From an uncultured Desulfobulbus sp. (GTDB lineage Bacteria > Desulfobacterota > Desulfobulbia > Desulfobulbales > Desulfobulbaceae), in contig NZ_OY760916.1 of assembly GCF_963664075.1 (NCBI RefSeq), positions 717,501 to 781,500 on the forward strand: a stretch of DNA of 64,000 bases. The letters are read 5' to 3'. Made by a program: the position numbers and the translations under genes. The notes under the pieces were generated by a model. The model was not told the DNA's origin. It ran no database searches and was given only the letters and a program-made list of their open reading frames with translations. Positions 38,623-47,721 of the stretch are shown here, in pieces; the first letter of the stretch is position 1; each line of letters begins with the position of its first letter.

Positions 38623-40437
38623 TCACGAAAGTGCCTCGGCAATTTTCTCGCTGCTCAATTCACTCTCACATTCCAGAAAAATGCGTGCTTTGCAGTTTTT
38701 GCACAGGCTGTGATCCAGCCGGGGGTAAATCTCTGCGATAGCCTCGGGTTTGGTCTCAAAAATATTGTCCGTTCCTATTTCTAGAAAATATTTGAAGAGG
38801 CGAAAGTGGGTGCAGATGCCTTCCTTGACCCCGAGCATATAGAGCGTCCCGCCGTTCTGGCGGATCTCTTCGGTGAGATGAAGCAGATACTCAGCTCCAG
38901 CCATATCGATGAAGTTCATCCCTTCCGCGACGATAAGCAGATTTTTCTGTTCCGGTGACTGCTCGCGGATACGTTGGATTTCCTCGCGTACATGGTTGAC
39001 CGCCCCAAAGTAGAGCGAACCGTCGATACGGACGATTTTGAGTTGTGGACATTCCGGCAACTTCGGATCCGTGGTGAAAGGGCGGTAGGGATAGCTCTTA
39101 TCCGGGACGCGCACAAGCACATGGGGGTGGGAGGTTCGGTTGAGGTAAATCATCAGTGAGAGCATGATACCGAGCAGAATAGCAAATTCCAAGGCCAGGA
39201 CCAGAGTGCCGACAAAGGTGACGGTGAGAATGACTGCTTCGGAAAAGCTGGTACGATAAATTTTGACGATATGGGGGAGGTCAAAAAGACTCCAGGCAAC
39301 GACCAGCAAAATGCCTGACATCACCGCGTTGGGCAGGTACGCGGTGAGGGGCGCGACTAATACACCTAAAATGATGAGGATGCCTCCTCCAAAGATGGCG
39401 GCCATGGGAGTCTTGGCCCCCGCCTGATAGTTGAGCCCGCTGCGGTTAAAGGAGCCGGTGGCCACATAGCCGGAAAAGAAACTGCCGACAATGTTGGAGA
39501 GCCCCTGGCCGATGAACTCCTGGTTGCCATCCAGGATCTGGCCGGTACGGTCGGCAAGGGAGCGGGCAATGGAGACCGCCTCGGTGAGGGCAAAGAGGGT
39601 GGTCGCTAAGGCTACAGGCGCAAGTTTGCGAAAGATGTCCAGGGTGAAATGGGGGGCGGAGAGCGGCGGCAGGGTTGCAGGCAGGGCGCCGACCGTTGCA
39701 ATGTGTACCGTCTCGTGGCCCAGAAAAAATTGCAGCCCAAGGGCAAAAAAACTGCCCAGGAGCATAGAGGCAATCATGGAGGGAAACTTGGGGCAGAGCC
39801 GCCTGCACGCTATCCCCGCAATAATAGTGACTCCACCCACAGAAAGGGCATACGGATTCAACCCTTCAATGTTGAGAACAATTGCGTGAATGGTCTGATG
39901 AAAGTGGTGGGTACGGGGGATGATCAGACCCAAGATGTGCTTGAGCTGGCTGGCCGCGATCAGCAGTGCCGCCCCCGCAGTGAAGCCGACGACAACGGAA
40001 TGGGAGATGAAGTTGACCAGCGCACCGAATCGGGCCAGCCCCATAATCAATTGCACCAAGCCCACCATCATGGTGAGTGTCAAGGCCAGTTGCACATATT
40101 CAGGGGTCCCAGGAGGCGCGTAGACAGAAAGCGCCGAGTAGAGCACAACCGATGCTGCCGTGGTCGGGCCGGAGACAAGGAGCCAGGAAGACCCATAAAG
40201 GGCCGCAATGATGGCCGGTATCATACCGGTATAGAGGCCGTACTCGGGAGGCATGCCGGCAATGGTGGCAAAGGCGACTCCCTGAGGGAGGGCGACGACA
40301 GCGCCGGTGATTCCCGCCAGCAGATCGGCCCGCAGGGTGGCGCGGGTTATGCGAGCCCGCCACTTAAGAAAGGGAAAAAAGGTATCCCGCCAGTTTTTTT
40401 TGGGAGTTATTCCACATCCTGAGAACTCATCTTGCAT
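38623..40437 (-). CDS. SulP-family anion permease with STAS domain
   Basis: A 604-residue inner-membrane transporter of the sulfate permease/SLC26 family. The transmembrane core begins LRADLLAGITGAVVALPQGVAFATIAGMPPEYGLYTG and includes SGPTTAASVVLYSALS and GFTAGAALLIAASQLKHILGL. The cytoplasmic STAS domain (about 440-560) contains LKIVRIDGSLYFGAVNHVREEI and VAEGMNFIDMAGAEYLLHL. After STAS there is an unusual tail with CKNC and a third Cys (about 580-592), which could bind metal. Sulfate, bicarbonate and other anions are all possible substrates. It stands alone on this strand apart from the acyl-CoA synthetase further upstream. Confidence 0.92.
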   Translation of the reverse strand: MQDEFSGCGITPKKNWRDTFFPFLKWRARITRATLRADLLAGITGAVVALPQGVAFATIAGMPPEYGLYTGMIPAIIAALYGSSWLLVSGPTTAASVVLYSALSVYAPPGTPEYVQLALTLTMMVGLVQLIMGLARFGALVNFISHSVVVGFTAGAALLIAASQLKHILGLIIPRTHHFHQTIHAIVLNIEGLNPYALSVGGVTIIAGIACRRLCPKFPSMIASMLLGSFFALGLQFFLGHETVHIATVGALPATLPPLSAPHFTLDIFRKLAPVALATTLFALTEAVSIARSLADRTGQILDGNQEFIGQGLSNIVGSFFSGYVATGSFNRSGLNYQAGAKTPMAAIFGGGILIILGVLVAPLTAYLPNAVMSGILLVVAWSLFDLPHIVKIYRTSFSEAVILTVTFVGTLVLALEFAILLGIMLSLMIYLNRTSHPHVLVRVPDKSYPYRPFTTDPKLPECPQLKIVRIDGSLYFGAVNHVREEIQRIREQSPEQKNLLIVAEGMNFIDMAGAEYLLHLTEEIRQNGGTLYMLGVKEGICTHFRLFKYFLEIGTDNIFETKPEAIAEIYPRLDHSLCKNCKARIFLECESELSSEKIAEALS

Positions 40438-40632
40438 GCCTAGCCCCTTTGTGGAAATGGGTCATGTGCTCCACCTTGAAAAAAATCCTCTGCTTCAAAG
40501 TGTAGCACATTTTAAGACGCAAGCCAAAAGAAGAGCTGACTGCTCGTAGGCGATCACGGGGCACCGAATTTGCGGCGTTATCGCCCTTTTGGGTACCGAC
40601 GTACGCTGCAGAGGAGAGAGTAGAGGAAAGGT

Positions 40633-42270
40633 TTAAAGGTATTTCACCCGTAGGTTCTTTTTGTCAATTTTACCGACACTGGTCTTATCGATGCTTTCCA
40701 CTATCTTGACTTTTAAGAGCATTGCCTGCTTGGAAAGCAGCCCTTTTTCAATAAAATTATTGATATGACTCACCAGCTGGCGTGGGGTGGGAGCGTCCTG
40801 TTCTTCTTTGGCCACAACCAGCGCCAGAGGGCGTTCGCCCCACTTGTTATCCAGCATGCCGATCACGGCTACCTCGGCCACTGCCGGGTGCAGTCCCAGT
40901 ACGTCCTCAAGTTCCAAGGAACTCAGCCATTCGCCACCGGTTTTAATCACATCCTTGATGCGGTCGGTGATGGTGACGTAGCGCTCTTCATTGATATGGG
41001 CCACATCCCCCGTATGGAGGTAGCCACCCTTCCACAGATTTTCCGAATTGCGCTGATCCTTGAGGTAGCCTTGGGTTAACCAGGGTGCACGGACAACCAA
41101 TTCTCCTACCTGCTCTCCGTCAAAGGGGACATCTTCTAATTCTTCATCGACCAATCGCATCTGCACCAGGGGGATGGGGCGTCCGGTCTTGCAACGCAGG
41201 GCCAGGTCTTCATCGTCATTGAGATCATCTTTGTTCACATGGGCAATAGTGAGGATGGGGCAGGTTTCTGACATACCATAACCCGTGAAGACATCTGCAC
41301 CGGCCGCCAGCACTTTGGCGCACATGGTCTTGGTCAGAGCTGAGCCACCAATGAGGATTTTCCACTTGCTGAGGTCCGTCTCGGAAAATCTTGGATGGAT
41401 AATGAGCATGTGCATGATTGTCGGTACGCAGTGGGAGAAGGTGACTCCTTCGCGGGCAATGAGTTCAAGAATGGGACCTGGTGAATATTTACCAGGATAT
41501 ACCTGTTTGACTCCCAGTGAGGTGGCCACATAGGGAAGGCCCCAGGCATGTACATGAAACATGGGAGTCAAGGGCATGTAGACATCGCCCTGATGGAGGC
41601 GTCCCTGGGAGACAGGGGTCCCCAAAGCGGCTAGATTACCGAGTGTATGCAAAACTAACTGGCGATGGCTGAAATAGACGCCCTTGGGCATGCCAGTGGT
41701 CCCGGTGGTGTAGAAGGTGGTTGCCCGGGTATTTTCGTCAAAATCAGCAAAATCGTGATGGGGAGCAGCTACAGTAAGCATTGCCTCGTATTCACCAGCC
41801 AGAGGCAGCAATGTCTTGGGGGGCTCGTCCAGATCGGTGAGGAGGACGTACTTTTTCACTGTATCAATGCGGCCTTTGATCTGTTCCAAAATCGGCAGGA
41901 ATTCATCGTTGACCAAAATGTAATCATCCTCGGCGTGGTCCACGGTGTAGAGAATCTGTTCCGGGGAAAGGCGCACATTGATGGTGTGCAGGACTGCTCC
42001 CAGCATGGGGACAGCAAAAAAACACTCCAGGTAGCGATGAGAATCCCAATCCATGACGGCGACTGTGTCGCCCGGTTTGACTCCAAGCTCGCTCAGTGCA
42101 TTCGCCAGACGGTGAACCCGCGCACGCATATCCTTGTAGGTGTAGCGCATCTGATCACGGTAGACGATTTCCTGTTGTGGATTATCAACCGTGGGGGCGA
42201 GAAAAAGGTTTTTAATTAGAAGCGGGTAATCGTAGGCCGAGGCAGTGCGCTGGATCAGGGTCGCGGTCAT
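40633..42270 (-). CDS. AMP-forming acyl-CoA synthetase (fatty-acid CoA ligase)
   Basis: 545 residues of the ANL adenylating superfamily. Motif A3 is YTTGTTGMPKGVYFSH, A5 is GYGMSETCPIL, A8 is the HTGDVAHINEERYVTITDRIKDVIKTGGEWLSSLELED stretch, and the catalytic C-terminal lysine is in SVGKIDKKNLR. The length and the FFAVPMLGAVLHTINVRLSPEQ segment fit the AlkK-like medium/long-chain fatty-acid ligases. It stands alone, with no beta-oxidation genes beside it. Chain-length preference cannot be read from sequence. Confidence 0.9.
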   Translation of the reverse strand: MTATLIQRTASAYDYPLLIKNLFLAPTVDNPQQEIVYRDQMRYTYKDMRARVHRLANALSELGVKPGDTVAVMDWDSHRYLECFFAVPMLGAVLHTINVRLSPEQILYTVDHAEDDYILVNDEFLPILEQIKGRIDTVKKYVLLTDLDEPPKTLLPLAGEYEAMLTVAAPHHDFADFDENTRATTFYTTGTTGMPKGVYFSHRQLVLHTLGNLAALGTPVSQGRLHQGDVYMPLTPMFHVHAWGLPYVATSLGVKQVYPGKYSPGPILELIAREGVTFSHCVPTIMHMLIIHPRFSETDLSKWKILIGGSALTKTMCAKVLAAGADVFTGYGMSETCPILTIAHVNKDDLNDDEDLALRCKTGRPIPLVQMRLVDEELEDVPFDGEQVGELVVRAPWLTQGYLKDQRNSENLWKGGYLHTGDVAHINEERYVTITDRIKDVIKTGGEWLSSLELEDVLGLHPAVAEVAVIGMLDNKWGERPLALVVAKEEQDAPTPRQLVSHINNFIEKGLLSKQAMLLKVKIVESIDKTSVGKIDKKNLRVKYL

Positions 42271-42576
42271 TCTTTATTCCTTTGTTGTTTGTTGAGGGTC
42301 TTGTCTTGGGGCAACATGAGTGGCTCAGAGGGAGGAGGGAAGAGGGAAGAGAGCCATCTGCTTGAAATCTTGGGGTTGCCAGGTTGAATCCGTTTCTGTG
42401 TGAGAAAAGGGTGCTCACCAATACTGAACCAGGGGAGGCTTGTCAAATAATTTGGGGAAAATTAAACGGAATCTGACGGTGACAAGGGGGAGATCTAGGT
42501 TGCAAATCAAGACTCAAAACGGTGGGCAGGAAACAACGCTCTGGCCAGCCTACCGCAGCTCTTTCCTAACCTCGGA

Positions 42577-42606
42577 TGTAGGAGCTGGCCATGCCTGCGA
42601 CATCGG
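42577..42606 (+). repeat. REP-like unit (TGTAGGAG...GCGACATCGG)
   Basis: GATGTAGGAGCTGGCCATGC followed by CTGCGACATCGG matches the GCGGGC REP-like units at 16175-16207 and 16350-16386, with several substitutions. Confidence 0.5.
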
Positions 42607-42662
42607 TAATTGGGGTATTGAAGGGCTTGGGGGGGCTGAAGCTGTTGTTCCCTTGGAAACCT

Positions 42663-42698
42663 TGTTGTTGGGGTTCCTTCGTCACTGCCAACCTACAG
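42663..42698 (-). repeat. GTAGGTTGG...AACCCCAAC repeat, single unit
   Basis: Reading the minus strand, GTAGGTTGGCAGTGACGAAG followed by GAACCCCAACAAC. It is a single copy of the family that occurs as inverted pairs at 32003-32082 and 55690-55769. Confidence 0.7.
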
Positions 42699-42861
42699 TA
42701 TCCGGTTGTTGGGCAAGGTGTTTCATTTTTGTATTTTTCACCTTCTGGGTCAGACGGAATTGTTTATCCTTTTGAGCTTTTAGCTTCATTTTTGCTTATT
42801 TGCCAACGACCTGAATGAATTTTTGACCTGTATTCAGGCTGTTGTTGAAGAGACACTAAGC

Positions 42862-42877
42862 TGGCACGTCTTTTGAT
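42862..42877 (+). promoter_or_regulatory. Sigma-54 (-24/-12) promoter of the guanidine/urea locus
   Basis: TGGCACGTCTTTTGAT matches the sigma-54 consensus TGGCACG-N4-TTGCA. The -24 block is perfect, the spacing is exact, and only the -12 C differs (TTGA for TTGC). It lies about 57 bases before the first ATG of the importer, with transcription expected near 42888. Nitrogen-scavenging operons are often sigma-54/NtrC dependent. No clear NtrC site was found upstream. Confidence 0.7.
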
Positions 42878-42933
42878 AAAGGTAGGAAGAATTCATCAAA
42901 AGTTCACAATAAGAATACAACGGAGGTTGACGA

Positions 42934-43914
42934 ATGAAGTTTGGCTCTAAAATCCTGATTGGCGCACTTCTCCTTGCAATGGCTGCCTGCAGCGTCCATG
43001 CGGAGACACTGAAAATTGGCTACAGCGACTGGCCTGGTTGGGTGGCCTGGGATATCGCCCAACGTAAAGGTTTTTTCAAGAAACACGGGGTGGATGTTGA
43101 GCTCAAGTGGTTTGAATATGTAGCCTCCATGGACGCCTTTGCCGCTGGCAAGGTGGACGCTGTCTGCGTGGCCAATGGCGACGCCCTGGTGCTTTCCGCA
43201 TCTGGCGCCAAAAACATCATGATTCTGGTCAATGACTACAGCAACGGCAACGATAAGATCGTTGCCAAACCCGGTATCAAGTCTGTTAAAGATCTGAAAG
43301 GTAAAAAGATCGGGGTTGAGCTGGGCGTGGTCAGTCATCTCCTGTTGATCAATGCCCTTCAGGAAAACGGGTTGAGCGATAAAGACGTCACCCTGGTCAA
43401 CGTCCCCACCCACCAGACCGCCCAGGTCCTGGCCTCCGGCGATGTGGATGCTATTGTTGCCTGGCAGCCCAACTCCGGTCAGGCGCTCAAGTTCGTCCCC
43501 GGTTCCACCGCTGTCTACACCAGCGCCAACGCGCCTGGTCTGATCTACGACACCCTGACAGTTTCTCCCGCTTCCCTGATGAAGAACCGTGCCGAATGGC
43601 AAAAGGTAGTTGCCGCCTGGTATGACGTGGTTGCCTATATGCAGGATCCGGCCAATGAAAAAGAGATGCTGGAGATCCTCTCCTCGCGCGTTGATCTCAA
43701 ACCTGAAGAATACAAACCCTTCCTCCTGGGAACCAAAATTCTTTCCCTGCCCGAGTCTCTGGCGGTGCTGCAAAAGGGTGCAGATCTTACAAGCCTCTAT
43801 GGTTCCAGCGAGAATGTGAACACCTTTTTTGTGGCCAACAAAGTGTATACCGAGCCGGTCAAGGTCAAGAAAACCATCGACAGTTCGTTTACCAAAGCGT
43901 TTTCAACTAAATAA
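42934..43914 (+). CDS. ABC transporter substrate-binding protein (guanidine/urea-carboxylase locus type)
   Basis: A 326-residue periplasmic binding protein of the NitT/TauT/SsuA superfamily. The signal peptide is KILIGALLLAMAACSVHA; cleavage after VHA gives a soluble protein, while Cys19 could mark a lipoprotein. The mature N-terminus TLKIGYSDWPGWVAWDIAQRKGFFKKHGVDVELKWF is typical, followed by LKGKKIGVELGVVSHLLL and VDAIVAWQPNSGQAL. It closely fits the family found next to urea/guanidine carboxylases. Shine-Dalgarno CGGAGG is good. It is the first gene after the sigma-54 promoter. Guanidine or a related cation is the likely ligand (inference from context). Confidence 0.88.
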   Translation: MKFGSKILIGALLLAMAACSVHAETLKIGYSDWPGWVAWDIAQRKGFFKKHGVDVELKWFEYVASMDAFAAGKVDAVCVANGDALVLSASGAKNIMILVNDYSNGNDKIVAKPGIKSVKDLKGKKIGVELGVVSHLLLINALQENGLSDKDVTLVNVPTHQTAQVLASGDVDAIVAWQPNSGQALKFVPGSTAVYTSANAPGLIYDTLTVSPASLMKNRAEWQKVVAAWYDVVAYMQDPANEKEMLEILSSRVDLKPEEYKPFLLGTKILSLPESLAVLQKGADLTSLYGSSENVNTFFVANKVYTEPVKVKKTIDSSFTKAFSTK

Positions 43915-43925
43915 TAGGAACTCCC

Positions 43926-44972
43926 ATGTCCTGGTTTGTCATTCAGAAGGATCTGCCGCCGCGAAAGAGGGCAGTGCTCATGCTGCTCTCCTTTGTGCTG
44001 CCCATAGTGCTCTGGTCGGTGGTCAGCTACGTGCCCGTTGTCTGGCACCCGATGATGGAAGTAACCGACCCCGGCGACAGCCCCTATCTGGAGCAAGGCC
44101 AGTTGATCAAGCGTGATATCTTTGCCCAGGAGAATCAGCGGTTACTGGATAACGGTGATGCACCCATTCAAGGGTTTCGGGCCAACCCGGTGTATCTGCC
44201 TGCCCCCCATGAGGTTCTGGTTGCGGTCTATACCGCTTTCAAGACGCCTCCTCGGAGGCCGAGCGAACCTTGGCTCCACCAGAGCCTGGCCCACAGTATC
44301 CGGGTGGTCTTTTACGGGTTTCTCCTTTCCTCGGTGATCGGTGTTCCCCTGGGTATATTTTGCGGTGTGTTTAGTTTTTTTTCCAAGCTCTTTGAACCCT
44401 TTTTCGAATTTTTCCGTTACATGCCGGCGCCGGTTTTCGGCGCCCTGGCTGTGGCCATTCTCGGCATCAACGACGGGCCGAAGATCGCAATCATCTTTAT
44501 TGGTACCTTTTTTCAGCAGGTGTTGGTGATCGCCAATACCACCCGGCAGATGGATCCCTCGCTGTTGGAGGCGGCCCAGACCCTGGGAGCCAAGGGGCCG
44601 ACCTTGCTGCGTAAGGTGGTTTTACCTGCCATCGCGCCCACAGTCTTTCTGGATATGCGTATTCTTCTAGGCTGGGCCTGGACCTACCTGATTGTGGCCG
44701 AGGTGATCGGGACCAGTACCGGAATTACCTGGTTTATCACCCAGCAGGCCAAGTATCTGGTCTACGAAAATGTGTATGCAGCCATCCTCCTGATTGGGGT
44801 GATTGGCCTGGGCACGGATATGCTGCTCGCCTGGCTGGGGCGTAACCTTTTTGTCTGGAGTGGTGGCAAACGTGGCCCCTTCTTCCAGTTCCTCCATGAG
44901 TTGGTCACCGGCCCCTGGGATGAACCCTTTACCTTTGTTCAAAAGAGAAGAGAACGCAATGCACGCTATTGA
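43926..44972 (+). CDS. ABC transporter permease (guanidine/urea-carboxylase locus type)
   Basis: A 348-residue inner-membrane subunit. After a first helix ([24 protein letters not shown]) there is a periplasmic insert of about 90 residues, then the BPD_transp_1 domain. The EAA loop that contacts the ATPase is [24 protein letters not shown] (about 215-238). AGGAA precedes the ATG 11 bases after the binding-protein stop. Its 3' end overlaps the ATPase gene by 14 bases, so the three importer genes are clearly one transcription unit. Confidence 0.9.
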   Translation: MSWFVIQKDLPPRKRAVLMLLSFVLPIVLWSVVSYVPVVWHPMMEVTDPGDSPYLEQGQLIKRDIFAQENQRLLDNGDAPIQGFRANPVYLPAPHEVLVAVYTAFKTPPRRPSEPWLHQSLAHSIRVVFYGFLLSSVIGVPLGIFCGVFSFFSKLFEPFFEFFRYMPAPVFGALAVAILGINDGPKIAIIFIGTFFQQVLVIANTTRQMDPSLLEAAQTLGAKGPTLLRKVVLPAIAPTVFLDMRILLGWAWTYLIVAEVIGTSTGITWFITQQAKYLVYENVYAAILLIGVIGLGTDMLLAWLGRNLFVWSGGKRGPFFQFLHELVTGPWDEPFTFVQKRRERNARY

Positions 44973-45852
44973 ACTGCCCAGTTACAAGGAACAGAGCCCC
45001 AAGGTCGCTGAGCGGTTTGCCCGCCTCAAACAGCGCGAGGTGATCATGGAGGCTGATGGCATCAGCCGTATTTTTGCCACGGAAAAAGAAGAGATCACCG
45101 CTCTTTCAGATGTCTACTTCAAGGCCTACCGGCGAGAATTTCTCTCGGTGATCGGGCCCTCGGGCTGCGGCAAGTCCACCCTGATTCGTATCCTTTCCGG
45201 GCTTGATCAGGCCACCTCCGGTCAGGTCCTTTTGGATGGTAAACCGGTGGCCGAGCCGGGGCCTGAACGCGGGATGGTTTTCCAGGGCTACACCCTCTTT
45301 CCCTGGTTGAGTGTCAAGAAGAACGTCATGTTTGGTCTGGAGGTGGCTGGCAAGGGCAGAGCGACCGCGGAATCCGAGGCCATGCAGTGGATCGAGATGG
45401 TGGGATTGGCTGATTTTGCCTCCCATTATCCGGCGCAGCTCTCCGGTGGGATGAAACAGCGGGTGGCCATTGCCCGCGCACTTGCCAATCAGCCACGGGT
45501 GCTGTTGATGGATGAACCTTTTGGCGCTCTCGATGCCCAAACCCGGGCCAAGATGCAATCGCATCTGATGCAGATCTGGCGCAATGTGGACATCACCATC
45601 ATCTTCATCACCCATGATCTGGATGAGGCAGTCTACCTCTCAGATCGTATCCTGGTGCTGGATGCCCATCCCGGCCGGGTACGTGAGCTGGTAGAGGTGC
45701 CGGTGGAACAGCCGCGTTTGCCTGCTCAGCATCTCAGCCCGGAGTTTCTGGCCACCAAAAATCATATTGAGAGTTTGATTCATCCGCTCAGCGAAACTGA
45801 GGACAGTTTGCCGATGATTCGTCTAACCACCGTCCAGGATGACATTTTTTAG
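44959..45852 (+). CDS. ABC transporter ATP-binding protein (guanidine/urea-carboxylase locus type)
   Basis: A 297-residue cytoplasmic ATPase of the SsuB/TauB type. Walker [10 protein letters not shown] (67-75), Q-loop [11 protein letters not shown], signature [15 protein letters not shown] (about 161-175), Walker [13 protein letters not shown] and the switch His in FITHDLDEA. An N-terminal extension of about 35 residues precedes the core. The ATG within the end of the permease gene is chosen because the N-terminus [14 protein letters not shown] is in frame and GAGAAGAGAA lies upstream; earlier in-frame codons belong to the permease reading. Confidence 0.92.
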   Translation: MHAIELPSYKEQSPKVAERFARLKQREVIMEADGISRIFATEKEEITALSDVYFKAYRREFLSVIGPSGCGKSTLIRILSGLDQATSGQVLLDGKPVAEPGPERGMVFQGYTLFPWLSVKKNVMFGLEVAGKGRATAESEAMQWIEMVGLADFASHYPAQLSGGMKQRVAIARALANQPRVLLMDEPFGALDAQTRAKMQSHLMQIWRNVDITIIFITHDLDEAVYLSDRILVLDAHPGRVRELVEVPVEQPRLPAQHLSPEFLATKNHIESLIHPLSETEDSLPMIRLTTVQDDIF

Positions 45853-45860
45853 TCGATACC

Positions 45861-46328
45861 ATGAAACGTAAAAACAACAAAACAGACAAGGTGCAGCGCA
45901 TCTCGGTCTCGCTGCCGGACAGCCTCATTCGGGAACTGGATCAACTGGTGGAGAGCGGTGTCTACGGCAACCGCAGCCAGGCCGTTACCCAAATGGTGCG
46001 CAACAGTCTGCTTGAGGTCCAGCGGCAGGATGATGCCCAGATTATGGCCGGGACGATTACCCTGGTCTACGACGAATCCAGGCCCACCCTGCGATCGCAG
46101 TTGGTTCAGATCCAGCGCAAACATATCGATACGGTGATTTCCTCGCTCAATGTGCTTTTAGAGAATCATCACTCGCTGGAGGTGCTGCAGGTGCAGGGAC
46201 CTGTCTGTACCCTCAATGCCATAGTTGAAGAAATTCGGGCCTGTAAGGGGGTGGAGAGCTGCAAGGTCGCGCTGACCACGACCATTATGCCCCCCATTCA
46301 TGCCGCACCCTTAGGAGAAGAACAATGA
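45861..46328 (+). CDS. NikR-fold ribbon-helix-helix regulator lacking nickel ligands
   Basis: 155 residues. The N-terminal ribbon-helix-helix (RISVSLPDSLIRELDQLVESGVYGNRSQAVTQMVRNSL) is followed by an ACT-like ligand domain that aligns gaplessly with NikR. The four high-affinity nickel ligands of E. coli NikR are all replaced: His76 by Arg86, His87 by Asn97, His89 by Leu99 and Cys95 by Ser105. It is therefore unlikely to sense nickel in the NikR way. It sits inside the guanidine/urea operon, eight bases after the ATPase gene and overlapping the next gene by four (ATGA), so it probably regulates this locus in response to a different ligand (inference). Confidence 0.8.
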   Translation: MKRKNNKTDKVQRISVSLPDSLIRELDQLVESGVYGNRSQAVTQMVRNSLLEVQRQDDAQIMAGTITLVYDESRPTLRSQLVQIQRKHIDTVISSLNVLLENHHSLEVLQVQGPVCTLNAIVEEIRACKGVESCKVALTTTIMPPIHAAPLGEEQ

Positions 46329-47050
46329 GTGCAACAGAAACACAAAAAATACTGTATGAAAAAGTCGTCGCTGGCGGCTGGAACTGGTCCCATATCGTGA
46401 AACGGGGCACCATCCTCCGCATCGAAGATATCGAAGGCGGGGCCAATGTCGCAGCCCTGTTTTACAACGGGGCCAACCCCACCGAGCGCTACAACATGGG
46501 CGATACCCTCAAGATTCAGCACATCTCTTTCTTGCAACAGGGGCAGTGCATCTATTCCGATATGGGACGCATCCTCATGTCGCTGGTGAAGGAGAGTTTG
46601 GGCTGGCATGACGTGATCTGTGGGGTCTCGGATGCCGCCCTTATTGCCAAGCGTTTTGGCTCCAAGCCTTACCAGGAGGCGCGCAATGATTTTTACCGCA
46701 ACGGCTATGACTCGCTCCTGATTGAACTGGCCAAACATGGCTTGGGGCGTCGTGATTTCACCGAAACGGTCAATTTTTTTAGTCAAGTCGCCGTTGATGA
46801 CGAGGGCAATCTCGGCTTTGTCGCAAACTACTCAAAGGCGGGGAGCTTTGTCGAGTTGCGTGCCGAAATGGATACCCTGGTGGTGCTTGATACCGGCATG
46901 CATCCGCTCAATCCTTCTGCTGACTACCTGCGAAAACCTGTTCGTCTGACCATCCATCCCGCAGAACCGGTAGGAAAAGATGATCCTTGCCGGCTGTTCT
47001 GCCCGGAAAACGAACGCGGTTTTATCAATACTGCCAATTATTTGGTTTAA
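46325..47050 (+). CDS. Carboxyguanidine deiminase subunit, UAAP1 (DUF1989)
   Basis: A 241-residue DUF1989 protein, known as urea-carboxylase-associated protein 1. Members of the pair have been shown to deaminate carboxyguanidine to allophanate (CgdAB), releasing ammonia. Typical blocks are GGWNWSHIVKRGTILRIEDIEGGANVAALFYN, HDVICGVSD, the NFFSQVAVDDEGNLGF segment and SFVELRAEMDTLVVLDTGMHPLNP. The start overlaps the regulator stop (ATGA), and GGAGAAGAA is upstream. It is paired with the paralogous UAAP2 gene 11 bases downstream. Which subunit is CgdA and which CgdB is not decided here. Confidence 0.88.
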   Translation: MSATETQKILYEKVVAGGWNWSHIVKRGTILRIEDIEGGANVAALFYNGANPTERYNMGDTLKIQHISFLQQGQCIYSDMGRILMSLVKESLGWHDVICGVSDAALIAKRFGSKPYQEARNDFYRNGYDSLLIELAKHGLGRRDFTETVNFFSQVAVDDEGNLGFVANYSKAGSFVELRAEMDTLVVLDTGMHPLNPSADYLRKPVRLTIHPAEPVGKDDPCRLFCPENERGFINTANYLV

Positions 47051-47061
47051 GGAACGAGACC

Positions 47062-47721
47062 ATGCAACAGACACTACAAGCAAGCGACTTGAAACCAGAG
47101 ATGGCTACATCGATTCATCCCATTGCAGCTGGCGAGGGTTGGATGCACATTGTCAAAAAAGGTGAGGTCTTTCGCATTACTGACCTCCACGGCAATCAGG
47201 CGGTGGATACTATCTTCTTCAACGCCAACCGCATTGAGGAGCGCTACAACGCCGCCAACACCATGCGTGAGCAGGGCAACGTCTATATCACGACTGGTAC
47301 CGAGATTCGCTCTAATGATAACAATGTGCTCCTGAGAGTGGTGGCTGACACCTGCGGTCGTCACGACACCCTGGGCAGCGCCTGCTCCTGCGAGAGTAAC
47401 ACAGCCCGCTATGCCTTGGAGAAACGGTACATGCACTCTTGCCGCGATATCTTTTTAAAGGCCTTGCTGGATTGGGGGCAGGGCATGGATAAACGTGACC
47501 AGGTCTGTAATATCAATTTCTTTATGAACGTCCCGGTCAACCCGGAGGGTGGCTCCAACTTTGAGGACGGTATCTCTGAGGCGAACAAATACGTCGAGCT
47601 GCGGGCGGAGATGGATGTGATCGTGCTCATCTCCAACTGCCCCCAACTCAATAACCCCTGCAATGCCTACAACCCGACCCCAGTTGAAGTAAGGGTTTGG
47701 TCTAAAGGGAATCTTGAATAA
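47062..47721 (+). CDS. Carboxyguanidine deiminase subunit, UAAP2 (DUF1989)
   Basis: A 219-residue DUF1989 paralogue of the preceding gene (urea-carboxylase-associated protein 2). Motifs are GEGWMHIVKKGEVFRITDLHGNQAVDTIFFNA, the Cys/His-rich DTCGRHDTLGSACSCESNT region that probably forms the metal or catalytic site, and NINFFMNVPVNPEGGSNFEDGISEANKYVELRAEMDVIVLISNCPQLNNPCN. ATG has AAGGAACGAG upstream. The last codons and stop lie in the left arm of an imperfect palindrome (47708-47847), so the short tail SKGNLE may derive from that element. Confidence 0.88.
   Translation: MQQTLQASDLKPEMATSIHPIAAGEGWMHIVKKGEVFRITDLHGNQAVDTIFFNANRIEERYNAANTMREQGNVYITTGTEIRSNDNNVLLRVVADTCGRHDTLGSACSCESNTARYALEKRYMHSCRDIFLKALLDWGQGMDKRDQVCNINFFMNVPVNPEGGSNFEDGISEANKYVELRAEMDVIVLISNCPQLNNPCNAYNPTPVEVRVWSKGNLE

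Larger units (their letters stand above)
42271..42861. other. Intergenic region upstream of the guanidine/urea locus
   Basis: About 590 bases with no supported gene between the divergent acyl-CoA synthetase and ABC importer genes. It holds a REP-like unit (42577-42606), a GTAGGTTGG-type unit (42663-42698) and a small palindrome GGTGCTCACC at about 42409-42418. I looked for the conserved cores of guanidine-I, -II and -III riboswitches and found none. Confidence 0.6.

Noticed and set aside
42271..42933. Guanidine riboswitch (type I, II or III) before the carboxylase locus
   Set aside because: Expected because such genes are often riboswitch-controlled, but neither the ykkC core words nor tandem ACGR-loop hairpins were seen. 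A covariance search would be needed to exclude a diverged form.
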